From NCBI GenBank assembly GCA_015680685.1, contig MNCI01020320.1, forward strand, positions 34,897 to 96,896: DNA of 62,000 nucleotides. Direction: 5' to 3'. Shown one piece after another: positions 52,580 through 62,000 of the stretch (its first letter is position 1; each line of letters begins with the position of its first letter). Both the position numbers and the translations under genes were made by a program. A model generated the notes under the pieces. It did no database searches. It was not told the origin of the DNA and saw nothing but the letters and a program-made list of their open reading frames with translations. The DNA is from Gnetum montanum. Taxonomy: Eukaryota > Streptophyta > Gnetopsida > Gnetales > Gnetaceae.

Positions 52580-54147
52580 CCTTTTTATAAATCAGATAGA
52601 AAAAATATGAATAAATCAGTATAAGAATCCGATTAAAATTATCAATATTAGAGCAGTTATATCCACTCCTGCTCATAGCTGTATTTTTCATTGTTTTTAA
52701 AAATTTAGATTGAAAAATCAAATATAGAAATTTTAGTTTTTGGCTGTCATTAGATGTAGCAATAAACAATATATTAAACTTAAAAATTCAATAAAAATAT
52801 AGGACTATTCATTAGATTAAATATCATATCCAATTTTAAATGAGCTTCAATATTGCCTTGTGATTTATAGCAAATTTTATAAACTATAATATTACCTTGT
52901 CCAACCAATACTACCATATACATATACTAACCATTTCTTTCTATTTCCGTCTAGTGTTCTAAGTATGCTTTAACGTTTCAGAGTAACTCGGAGGATTTGG
53001 AGGCCATTAATCACCAAAACCTAAAACAAACCCATAAATGGCAAATTTAAAGCAGTTTTTGGTAGGAGAAGTAACTAAAGTTAAATAGAAAATAATTATC
53101 ATAAAAAAATTTTAAAATAATAAAATATAAAACATGTGTTTAAAATAATAAAATATAAAACATGTGCCAACTTTTTAAGAGGAAAGATCTGAATTGATGA
53201 GTTTTTCCTTATTATTTTTTAAACTAAGTTCAGATTTTGGCCGACCATTTAATCATTGGACCAGACCAATAAACTAGCATCCACCTCTTTTATCATAAAA
53301 AAATATTTAGAGGCCTTCGAATCCCGTTGCAGGCCTATTGATGACAAATAAAGATGTGACCCGTTTTCATACAATATAATTCTGTAACGCCCTCTGAATC
53401 AGTTTTAAAGGACTTTTCTCACTGTAAACCGTTATAAGCCGTTTGTAAAGAATATGCTTGTAAGATTTTTGTGGCCCGGTTCCACTTCCATATCACGATA
53501 TTCAGTTGCTTACCAGTAACCTGATAAATCTACTGTAACTTTTAGTTAAAAGTCACCATGGATTCAGATTGGATCAGCAAATCTGCAGCCTTTTATATAA
53601 ATCGGATAGAAAAAATGGGAATAAATTGGTGTAAGAATCCCATTAAAATCATCAATATTAGCAAAACAGAGGCATTCTATCTAGCATTTTCCAAATTTTT
53701 TTAGTTAAAAGCTTAGTTAAAGACTTAAAGTCAATGATTAAATACTCAGCAAAAAATCTTGAATTGGCCTGAAAAATGAGTCAATAGTTAGTCTTAAAAA
53801 GTAGCACATGTTTTATATTTAATTCTATTATTTCAAAGTTTTTTCTGTTATATAATCATTTTTTATTTAATTTTAATTACTTCTCTCGTAAAAATTAGTT
53901 TAAATCGGTGATTTCTCAGTTATTTGTAAGTTTTTAACGATTAATCACCTTCAAATCATCCAAGTTACTGTTATGAGTTAACTCGGATCAGAGAAGAAAG
54001 TAAACTGCTATTAATAGCCTGGAAAAAATTAGTGGTTAAAGTGAAAAATAAAATATAAAAGTTTTAGTTTTTTAGTTGGTAAAAATTAACAATAAACAAT
54101 ATATAAAACAGTAAAAATACAACACTTTATTAGATTAAATATTACCT
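52580..54147. repeat. Mosaic of inverted and direct repeats
   Basis: Three repeat pairs interlock. An inverted pair has arms of roughly 180-200 bp (52,983-53,180 and 53,790-53,963; GTAACTCGGAGGATTTGGAGG against the complement of the right arm). The left arm has a ~28-bp tandem duplication ending ATAAAACATGTG. Two direct pairs are 52,580-52,651 with 53,590-53,662, and 52,711-52,832 with 54,040-54,147. There is no transposase. It may be a decayed foldback or long-TIR DNA element, rearranged. Confidence 0.6.
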
Positions 54148-54149
54148 TG

Positions 54150-54480
54150 ATTTATCGCAGATTTGGCAAGCAAACTATGAGAGCCACCACAGCATGCAAA
54201 GCCTTTGGGATGGTATTTCTTCGGGTACGGACTATGGAGATTTCCTCGTTCGCATTAATAAATACGACTTTGCCCTGGCAACAATCTCTGGCGTGTTCTC
54301 TGGAATCAGACATAAACACGCGAAAGAGTCAACCTTTTATGACTTTTATACTTTTTCTGGCTTCCTCGCGAAGCTTTCAAACGTTCCAACCTCCGTGTTA
54401 TTCTGTTTTTCTCTGTTCCCGTTCAAAACCGGATGCATCTTGTCTGCCTCTGAAAGTCGTCTTACTTGTAAGTGGTATTA
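54150..54480 (+). pseudogene. Possible exon fragment, unidentified
   Basis: This short stretch has more CpG and higher GC than its surroundings and stays open in two overlapping plus-strand frames (54,147-54,497 and 54,194-54,481). The second reads DYGDFLVRINKYDFALATI and FYDFYTFSGFLAKLSNV, which look protein-like, but I do not recognise a family. It may be a piece of a host gene carried with the adjacent repeat mosaic. The frame, strand and even coding status are uncertain. Confidence 0.25.
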
Positions 54481-54689
54481 GAAAACTAAATGCTTAACAT
54501 TAAATGCAAAAGCAAGGAGTAGACTGTGTGTTCCAATTCCCATTGCCTTTTCAAAACTCTTGTAAGTAAAGCTATATTATTACTTATGTTCAAGTCCCAT
54601 GAAACAGTCCGCAGGTCGAAACGGTGCGCAGGTTAAGTTGCTTGAAGGAAAAATCTCCAAACAACATTTTATTAAACTTTTTTATGCCT

Positions 54690-54820
54690 AGTGGTCAGAT
54701 GCATTTCTTGAAATGAAATGAAGTTTTACATAGCGGAAGCCCCATAAGATCTATTGGACAGATATTACATTTTTATGAAAAATAAAGATAGACTCTACAA
54801 AATTAAACCTTGTAACTTTT
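54690..54820 (-). mobile_element. 5'-truncated LINE 3' end, copy 1
   Basis: About 110 bp here match the last part of the LINE at 56,100-56,220 (shared AGATATTACATTTTTATGAA and AATAAAGATAGACT). LINE copies are commonly 5'-truncated, which fits a fragment consisting only of the 3' end. Confidence 0.6.
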
Positions 54821-54829
54821 GAATAAAAA

Positions 54830-56095
54830 AAAAAGCATAACACATAACTTGTGTACCAACATGTATAGCCTATCATATTAGCATTTAATACTAACTAATT
54901 GCAAAACTACATTGTAACTCTCATGATGAGTGATTGCACCTTTAACTTGCTTTGTAGCTATACCATAAATTGTATTTTGAGCTTCAACCAAGCTACTTTG
55001 ATGGTTGTAGCTCATTTTTTTGATCATGTGAATTAGGCTTCAGCATTACTCCAACTCCTGATGAAAAGTTCTATCACAATGAAAAGTCTTACCACCAAAT
55101 TAACATATAGATATGATAATTTATATATGAGATATTAAAATTTGTGATGTTTTAGTTTAGTGAATTTCTATTACATCACATTCATAATAAGTATTCAATT
55201 TTTTTGTTAATTTGAAAAGATTTTTTAATACATTCATATAACCTAGTCATTGGGAAAATATATAAAATATATTTTAAATGTACATGCATAGGGTAATTAC
55301 ATAAATGTTGATTAGTTATGCCTCAACTTGAACTCAAGTTTTATGACTTGAAAAATGAGAACCTTACCATCACTCCAAATGATGACTTTTAAATGCAAAC
55401 ACTTCCTGAGTGCAATATTTCATGTTAAGGTATTTAGTTTCATGATAAAGACTTTCCTAAATTCACAACTTCTTTTATAATTATTGGTACATGAGCAAAA
55501 TCAATTGTAATGTATTGCTTTTCAACCATTTTTAAATGATATATATAGGTAAATTATCAAGATTGAACCTATGTCTTATAGGATGTAATACATAAGCCTT
55601 TACTAGCAAGCTTTATGCCATAAGCAAAGTTTTTAACACCATATCTTAAGTGCTTAAAAAGCATTATATTCCAACATTCATCAATCTACGAGTATGTTAA
55701 GTTTTTCTATTATATTATATAGTCAACATGAAGCTTTGGTACGACTTAAGTAAAACAAAGAAGTGTTAGCCTAATAGTGAGAGTTTAAATATAGCAATCC
55801 CATGTCACAATTTTGATTTTAGTGAGTAATGCTAAGTTATGGATAAATTCTTTAAGAAAATTTTTGGTTTCAATTTCATAATAGATGCTCATTTTTCTAG
55901 TTTTCTAGATTTTCTAGTTATGTATTTGCTATGCTTGATAATATAATTAGCTTTTTATTTTCCAATTATACCTAAACCACCATAGAACCAAGTTTACCTT
56001 TGTTTTTTTTTAAATGTTTAAGCACAAATTGTAGCTTCTTTTAAAGAAACTAAGAAGCTTAGCACTTCATCTATTAAAAGTGTTTCTAGATAATA
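54830..56095. other. No gene recognised
   Basis: AT-rich DNA between the two related LINE ends. No domain, LTR or clean repeat was found. Confidence 0.45.
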
Positions 56096-56099
56096 AATG

Positions 56100-56620
56100 A
56101 TAATATTGAAATGAAATAAAGCTTTATTACATTTAAAGACCCATAGGATCTATTGGATAGATATTACATTTTTATGAAAAATAAAGATAGACTTTATAAA
56201 TTGACCAACCACTAATGGGAACATAAAAAATAATTCATACAACCTTTTTACTTTAACCTTATAATATTGTCTCAAATGGGAAACCATAACATAAGAAAGA
56301 AACACAGGTAACTCATCTTCAGGGGCTTTTAATTTGCACAACCTACAAATACACTCTTCTCATGGGAGTTAAATCCATTTTCTACTTTCAATTTTAAGAT
56401 TATGAGAACTTAAGCGAAGCTTATTGATAGCATTCTAATACTTGATTGGAATAACACCTAAGAGATAGTGAGCTTTTACATCTAGTTTATTAGATCTAAT
56501 GTGGATTAAATAAAATTGCCTCTTGCCTTCTACATTAGCCCACATTTGCATTAAAACCTTCTATTAGACTAATTGGCAACTATACTTAGGATTTTGATGC
56601 ACATCCTTCTAAGAGATATT
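56100..56620 (-). pseudogene. LINE C-terminal zinc-binding region and 3' end, copy 2
   Basis: The minus strand reads MQMWANVEGKRQFYLIHIRS, then INKLRLSSHNLKIESRKW, then EECICRLCKLKAPEDE and VSHLRQYY. This is the typical tail of a non-LTR retrotransposon polyprotein: the LR.SSH.L.IE.G.W block followed by C.LC...EDE...H/L. A few stops interrupt it. The ORF ends near 56,150 and is followed by a short 3' end shared with 54,690-54,820. The upstream endonuclease and RT domains are not present, as expected for a 5'-truncated copy. Confidence 0.72.
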
Positions 56621-56624
56621 CTAT

Positions 56625-57557
56625 TTTCTCAATCATTACACCCTAAAAAATATTAACCACAGTCTCTCATTAATCCTCAAGAATTACTTATGGTCTATAA
56701 GGTATAAGTGTATGTAATGAATTGGCATAAGGCTTTTACTTCTAAAGGCAATAAATCACATTCACATAATAACATTAAGTAAGATGTTTGCATCTTTAGT
56801 TTTAACTCATCTAGAACAAAAATTTTTTTGTACTCTTTAAATATCTTTACATAGTTTTACATATTTGGATTAAAAAGAAAAATTGCATATACTACTAATA
56901 ATATTGATCACATGTTATATATATATGGATTAATAATTGTTATTTTATGCAAGCTACTTTTATTTACTTACAGGACCTTGATTGTAAAATTGATTTTCAA
57001 GCATCATATATCTATATATATTCAACTACATGCTTTATTAAAAAAATATAATTTAAAATTAAATATTCTTGTGAATATCATGAAAATATTTTTTCAAACA
57101 TCCTTACATAATTAGATACAAGTCATTTCCCTAGTTATATAATAAATTTTGTAGTTCCTCAAAGATAAAATGTCAAATCTTTGGTAAACCCAAATATCTA
57201 GTTTTTCATGAAATAAGCAAAGTGAACTCTAAGTTTGTGGGACCCAAGCAATCTCCAAGTTTAGATATTTTTTTTCTGGAAGAGACACAATTTTGAAATT
57301 TTAAAAATCGATTTAGTATATGTCAACCATGACATCAAGGTTGGAAATTAATGACCAGGGTTTGGTGTGAAAGAAAAATCATTTTATTTATTCTTAAAAA
57401 TTACCTTCCAATATTTATAGTTTTAGCTAATTAATTTTGTAAACTAGAATAATAGCAACATAAGAAATCAAAATTTTCTTTAAATAAACTAAGAAATGTA
57501 GAAATAATAACAAATAAAATGAAAACTATTTATGAAAAGTCTTTTAACCCAAAAGTT
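56625..57557. other. No gene recognised
   Basis: Very AT-rich DNA with no repeat or domain that I can support. The 67-codon open stretch at 56,912 is I/L/K-rich by composition. It ends at the E6 insertion site. Confidence 0.45.
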
Positions 57558-57562
57558 GCTAC
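57558..57562. repeat. Left target-site duplication of E6 (GCTAC)
   Basis: GCTAC directly precedes the TATTGTGGCC start of the left LTR. GCTAT follows the right LTR at 60,046-60,050. Four of five bases match, and the difference is a transition. Confidence 0.6.
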
Positions 57563-57657
57563 TATTGTGGCCAACCTTGCCCATGATATCGCATAAGGCC
57601 ATGATAAGAAAAATTGTACTGTAAAATCATATACTATTTCACCAAGCAATGTTAATG

Positions 57658-57765
57658 TGTGAGAAGGTGGACCAATGTGCAAGAAGGTGGACCGACATGT
57701 AGGAAGATGAATCGACATGCAGGGAGGTGGACCAACATGCAGGAAGGTGGATTGATGTGGGGGGA
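57658..57765. repeat. 20-bp minisatellite in the E6 LTR
   Basis: Five to six units of AAGGTGGACC(A/G)A(T/C)(A/G)TG(C/T)AGG. The right LTR has only about three to four units at 58,965-59,025, so copy number has changed since insertion. Confidence 0.8.
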
Positions 57766-58253
57766 AGTGAAATGTCACTAGCAGGTAGCTATAAAGTAGA
57801 GAACGAAGATGACGTCAAAGGAAGGGGGGGGGGGGGGGGAGGAAGCGAGGGCCTCCTTAAGAAATTGGGCTCTCTTCCAGACTAGCTACATCTCTCTCCA
57901 TTGAGGCACACATATATGGGTAGTGGGGGTCTCAAAGGGTTGAGAAACTAGTGGATGATGATTTTCTCTCTCTCTATTCTCCTATTTTTTTGGAGTGACA
58001 GTGATGTAGCTAATGCATGTGGATGATGGGTACAATAGGTGGGTTTTGTAGTCTTCTTTCTTTATTCTTGGCAACGGACTGGTGACAGTCAACAGTGGTA
58101 GAGTTGCATGGATGATGGTCAATAATCTCAATAGAAAACCAAAAGGTAGTAGTTTGTTTTTCCCTTTTCACGGCAGACCTGTGATGGTGGTAGACATAGG
58201 ACTAGAGACAACAATGTGTCTATCGGCACATGACAATGGGATCTAGTAGTTTG

Positions 58254-58281
58254 TTCTCTCTCTCTCTCTCTCTCTCTCTCT
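58254..58281. repeat. (CT)n microsatellite
   Basis: About fourteen CT units in the left E6 LTR. The matching site in the right LTR, near 59,515, is short and interrupted. Confidence 0.95.
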
Positions 58282-58610
58282 TTACTACAATGTTGCAGTA
58301 GTTGATAGCGATAGTTGTAGGTGTAGGTTCTACAATTCCAATTTATTTTTGGTAGGCAGTGCATCTATGGTAGGGTTCTCCAAATAGGGGTAAATTTTGT
58401 CTCTCGTGCTAGTGAAGGGGCATGTTTTGTCTATGTGTCAAAGACGCATCAGCAAGGCCCTTCATCTAGACTCTTCTTTCTCTCTCCCCCTCCTTTGGTA
58501 GCTACAGGTAATGTTGGCTACAACAACATCCACAATGGATTAGCCATGAATGGTGGCAGTAGCTAGGAAGTAGGGAAAATTTATTTTGGTTACCTTTTGT
58601 CTTCAAACCC

Positions 58611-58872
58611 TTTGTTTATACCTTTTTTATGTTTCCAGTTTTCTAAAAATTGTTGTCATTGAAACCTTTTTTATATAACCCTCATTTCCCAGTCCCATTT
58701 TTGAATTTCATATTTTGATGGTCCTTAACTAAGTCCTAACTTGGGTGAGGTGCTTTTATTATTTGATTTTAAATTTATTTTTTTGAAATTTTTTTTTATT
58801 ATTTTCCTTTTAAGATTTCGTGGTTTTTATTGCTCCTCACACATGCATGCAATTTGTTGTTTGGGGACTAAG
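58611..58872 (+). mobile_element. Residual internal region and polypurine tract of E6
   Basis: Only about 260 bp remain between the LTRs. It is pyrimidine- and T-rich, without coding. It ends CATGCATGCAATTTGTTG and TTTGGGGACTAAG, matching the sequence before the E5 3' LTR (AGCATGCAATC...TTTAGGGGCTAAG). Confidence 0.7.
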
Positions 58873-60045
58873 TGTTATGGCCAACCTCACCCATGCTATT
58901 ACATAGGACCATGATAGTTTTCCTATAAAATCATATACCATTTCACCAAGTAATGTTAATGTGTGGAAAGATGGACCGATGTGTGGGGAGAGGGACCAAC
59001 ATGTGGGAAGGTGGACCAATGTGCACATGAAACATCACTAACATGCAACTATATAGTAGATAATGAAGATGAAATCAAAGAGGAGGGGGGGAGGAGGGGG
59101 GATGGGCACCAAGGGCCTCCTTAAAAAATTGGACTTTCTTCCCAAACAACTACATCTCTTTACATTAAGGCACATGTAGATGTGCAAGGGATTCTCTAGG
59201 GGCTGAGAAACTAGTAGACGATAATTTTTTTCTCTCTTCTCCTATTTTTCTTAGGGCAATAGTAGTGCAGCTAACACACATGGATGGTAGGCATAGCAGG
59301 CAGGTTATGTATTCTTATTTCTTTATTCTTGGTAATGGATCAATGATAGTTAGTAATGGTAAAGATGCATGGATGATGGTCAACAATCTTAGTAGGAAAC
59401 CAAGAGACAATGGTTTTCTTTTCCCTTTTCATGGAAAACCTGTGACGATAGCAGATGTAGGATTGGAGATAGTAATGTGTCTACCAACACATGACAATGG
59501 AATCTGGCAGCTTGTTCTCTCTCTTTCTCTCTTTGTTATGGTGTTGTAGTAGTTGACAGCAACAATTGCAGGCACAGGTTCTATAGTTTAGTTCTATTTT
59601 TGTAGTGGGTGGTGCATCTGTGGTAGGGTTCTCCAAAGAGGACAAATTTCCTCTCTTGTGCTAGTGATGGGGCATGTTCTGTCTATGCATTAGAGATGCA
59701 TCAACAAGCCACTTCATATAGCCTCTTCTCTCTCTCTTCCTCCTCTAGTGGCTACAGGTAGTATTGGTTGTGGCAAAATCCACAATGGACTAGTGGTGAA
59801 CAAAAGTAGCAGCCAAGAAATAGGGAAAATTTATTTTGATTGCCTTGTGTATTCTTAAATTCAAGACAATCATTCCAATTAAAATTTTCATTTTTTTTTA
59901 CTATTTTCAAAAGGCCATGTAGCCCTCTCTAGATAGGACTATGCCTAGGTTTTCGTACCCATACAGGAGGCACCCTAGGCAATAGTCTCCTTAAACAAGT
60001 AGTTTTTCCCCAGGTGTTGATGCAACCAAAATTTATGCATCAATA
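58873..60045 (+). mobile_element. 3' LTR of E6
   Basis: 1,173 bp from TGTTATGGCC to ATCAATA. The ends are homologous to those of the E5 LTR, but the centre is different and has no kinase sequence. It is complete and bounded by a polypurine tract on one side and GCTAT on the other. Confidence 0.82.
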
Positions 60046-60050
60046 GCTAT
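60046..60050. repeat. Right target-site duplication of E6 (GCTAT)
   Basis: It pairs with GCTAC at 57,558-57,562 and defines E6 as a single insertion. Confidence 0.6.
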
Positions 60051-60059
60051 CGAAATTAA

Positions 60060-61450
60060 TTAGTAAAAACTTTTAAAAATTACAATAAAAAACTAACAAC
60101 TTTATTTATAGCATAGAGATGGCAAAAGGCATAGCTTATTAATAATGGATGATATTTACAATAACCTAGTTCAAAACGTATTTGCTAATGCAATTTTTTT
60201 AAAATTATAACTTTATTTTACAGTAAAAATGGCCAAAAACAGGCATACTCATTGATTTCCAACCATGCATGACATTATCCCACAAAATAAACTTGTTGGA
60301 CAACAGCTTTATAGATTGCTAAAAGCCACATTATTGTAAAAAGGCATCCAAAGCAACTTAAGATTCTACATAGCTCATATAAGTTGAGTTTTGTACCTTA
60401 TGAACCCTAGTAGAGTAGTCATTTCAAGCTTGTATCTCCTCTTTCTACACATGAAGAGTACATCTGATGCTTGAATATCCTCTTTAAGAGTAAAGGTAGG
60501 CTGAGTTAGATTAGCTTTATATATTTTTTGATATCTTGAAATGTTTTGGGATCTTAAGTTTTAATGAGAATTACAAAGAGAAGTCTTTAGGAATCTAGCT
60601 GAATTATCAAGTGTTGAATGATGTCATCTTAAATTGACAAAGGAAGAAAATTAGCTAGAGAATCTCTTTGAAAAACCGTATTACATCAAAAGTTTCATAT
60701 AACATAAAGATTAAGAGAACAAAAGCAATAACAACTATGAAGTAGAAATCTTTGAAGTTGAGAAGTGTCACCAAATAAAAATTCATCCACTCCTAGTTAA
60801 AAACCATGTAAATACCTGCTACACCAAGTCCAAGAGCTAAAAGCAAGGCGAAAAGTAGAAAAATAGTGGATGAATATATCTACTATGTTATAAATAGGAC
60901 ATCTTGGATCATGAACATCCAAATGAGTGTGCCAAATACTAAGAGGTAAACCTTGATGAATCAAATACTATAGAAAATGTCTAATTTTTAAATTAGTGGT
61001 TTTCCATATCTTCTAAAGGTGAGTATACATGACCTTTGGTCGATATAGGAAAACATGATGACCATTAATCTAATAAAAATAACGAAAACCATTATGTGAA
61101 TTTTGAACAGCTACATTTCTATCCAAAACATCCAATAGATAAAAAAATGTATACTTTTTAGAAACATTAATTCCATAGAGACTTTGACACTAAGACTAAG
61201 TGATCTAATTATTATGCATGTGAAGAGATGAAAGAGAGGAAATACCAAGCTTACACTATGTACTACAAAGGCTTGGATGCTTAATAACCCATGTGTCATT
61301 ATTAATTGAAAGCCATCAAGGAGAACACTTATCAAGTATAGAGGTAGAATTAGTAATGTTATTGAAGTTTCAAAAATCACTAATAAAACTCCAAGACTTA
61401 TAAATATGCTTCATTACAATAGAACCTAATATAGTAATGCATTTTAGAAA
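60060..61450 (-). pseudogene. LINE C-terminal region with zinc-binding domain
   Basis: On the minus strand LIHQGLPLSIWHTHLDVHDP is followed by RCPIYNIVDIFIHYF and SSWTWCSRYLHGF. This is the zf-RVT domain found at the end of plant LINE polyproteins, with one cysteine replaced by Y. Upstream pieces at 61,060-61,330 (NNDTWVIKHPSLCS, LLDVLDRNVAVQNSHNGFRY) fit the segment between RT and this domain. Downstream scraps continue to about 60,200. There are many stops. It is a different LINE lineage from that at 56,100. Confidence 0.7.
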
Positions 61451-61498
61451 AGGATCCAATTTAAAAAATGAGTATCTCTTGAATAAACACTATCTCAA

Positions 61499-62000
61499 TG
61501 ATGAGCGGCAGAGTATCCAACACCCAACCTTAAGAGATACAAGCGTTCACTCATGATCTTGGCTAAATTTTGTAGACAAGGCAATGTGATTATGTGAGTA
61601 ATTGGTTAGAGTTTGTGATTTTTTTCTTCCTACATGAGATAGTAAAGTTGAGGCATATGGTTTAACTTACAATGAGGTATGTGATAGATGATGTTGTGTT
61701 GGCCATGATTCTTCTAGAAAACATAAGGGAAGAGTAAAGGTTTTCAAATCTAAGTAATAGTAAATGAATCTAATCTAGCCTAGGAAATGAGCATCCAGTC
61801 CTAACCTTCTGTTCACACCTTGGACTTCATGTAACTACTTTGGGATTACCAAGTACCTTACTACTGGGTGTACCAAGTAATAGTACTACTAGGTTACTAA
61901 GCAATTACACTTAAGTGTTCGAGATCAGTCATACTCATTTTTCTTAATAACAATAATAGTAAAATGCATTGAAATTAAATCAATAACTAATGAAAATAGT
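61499..62000 (-). mobile_element. Athila-like LTR E7, cut by the window edge
   Basis: Starts TGATGAGCGGCAGAGTATCC, matching TGATGAGTGATAGGTATCCC at the edge of the E3 LTR. Later it shows the family block of ACTTTGGGATTACCAAGTA, with repeats of GGTTACTAAGCA, followed by the GTCATACTCATTTTTCTTAA segment. The sequence to its left does not resemble a primer-binding site, so it is a solo or broken LTR beside the LINE. Confidence 0.65.

Larger units (their letters stand above)
57563..58610 (+). mobile_element. 5' LTR of E6, lacking its 3' end
   Basis: Aligned with 58,873-59,860 from TATTGTGGCCAACC (for TGTTATGGCCAACC) through GTAGGGAAAATTTATTTTGG near 58,580. Homology then stops. The terminal ~180 bp, the primer-binding site and nearly all of the internal region are deleted. 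It contains a 20-bp minisatellite, a CT run (58,254-58,281), a G-run at 57,824-57,839 and a TATAAAG box at 57,790-57,797. Confidence 0.75.

Noticed and set aside
57824-57839. G-quadruplex candidate at the G-run
   Set aside because: A single homopolymer run next to retroelement repeats; also the kind of run where sequencing is unreliable (compare the N after the G-run at 51,504).

Overview
This 62 kb window looks like intergenic DNA from a large-genome seed plant. A gymnosperm such as a conifer is plausible, but that is inference. It is AT-rich and dense with old, mostly stop-riddled LTR retrotransposons of several lineages. It also holds LINE 3' ends, tandem repeats and a few fragments of host genes. 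I see no intact host gene, no rRNA or tRNA gene, and no bacterial-style features. Seven N sites mark assembly joins: single Ns at 2807, 3111, 11133, 41400, 41606 and 51504, plus a 203-base gap at 47678-47880. Several joins are flanked by exact duplications that are probably artefacts.

Layout. (1) About 1-11,505: a decayed Tat/Ogre-like Ty3/gypsy element on the minus strand ('T1'). It has a right-hand LTR with TATA box and primer-binding site, gag, a zinc-finger region and an aspartic protease. A minisatellite and a decayed, apparently intron-containing ORF in antisense follow. Reverse transcriptase and integrase are missing where expected. A separate ~1.6 kb insertion (6376-7965) splits its gag. 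(2) About 11,510-26,873: three nested Athila-like gypsy copies. E1 (minus, gag plus LTR) abuts E2 (plus; gag, protease, RT, RNase H, integrase, a coiled-coil 3' ORF and the 3' LTR). E2 abuts the gag of E3 (minus, gag start plus LTR). (3) About 28,100-28,760: ~150 bp tandem repeats. (4) 29,010-30,608: a short non-autonomous copia-type element on the minus strand. (5) About 32,500-36,417: a Ty1/copia coding region on the minus strand (gag, protease, integrase, RT, RNase H). (6) 37,043-42,660: E4, another Athila-like copy (plus) with LTR, gag, protease and truncated RT. (7) 42,666-44,161: a CpG-richer, low-copy-looking segment that reads like a gene promoter and leader. (8) 44,162-52,101: E5, a gypsy element whose ~1.86 kb LTRs carry a receptor-like kinase fragment. 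Its internal region keeps gag, protease and the integrase tail but not RT. (9) 52,580-54,480: a mosaic of inverted and direct repeats, then an unrecognised exon-like fragment. (10) 54,690-57,000: LINE 3' ends. (11) 57,563-60,045: E6, an internally deleted relative of E5 with a near-perfect target-site duplication. (12) 60,060-61,450: a second LINE 3' end. (13) 61,499-window end: a fourth Athila-like LTR.

The elements do not form a working pathway. The window is a layered record of insertion and decay. The most interesting signals are the receptor-kinase sequence inside both LTRs of E5, the related LTRs that share ends but not middles (E5 and E6), the antisense multi-exon ORF plus minisatellite in T1, and primer-binding sites that have decayed almost only by transitions.
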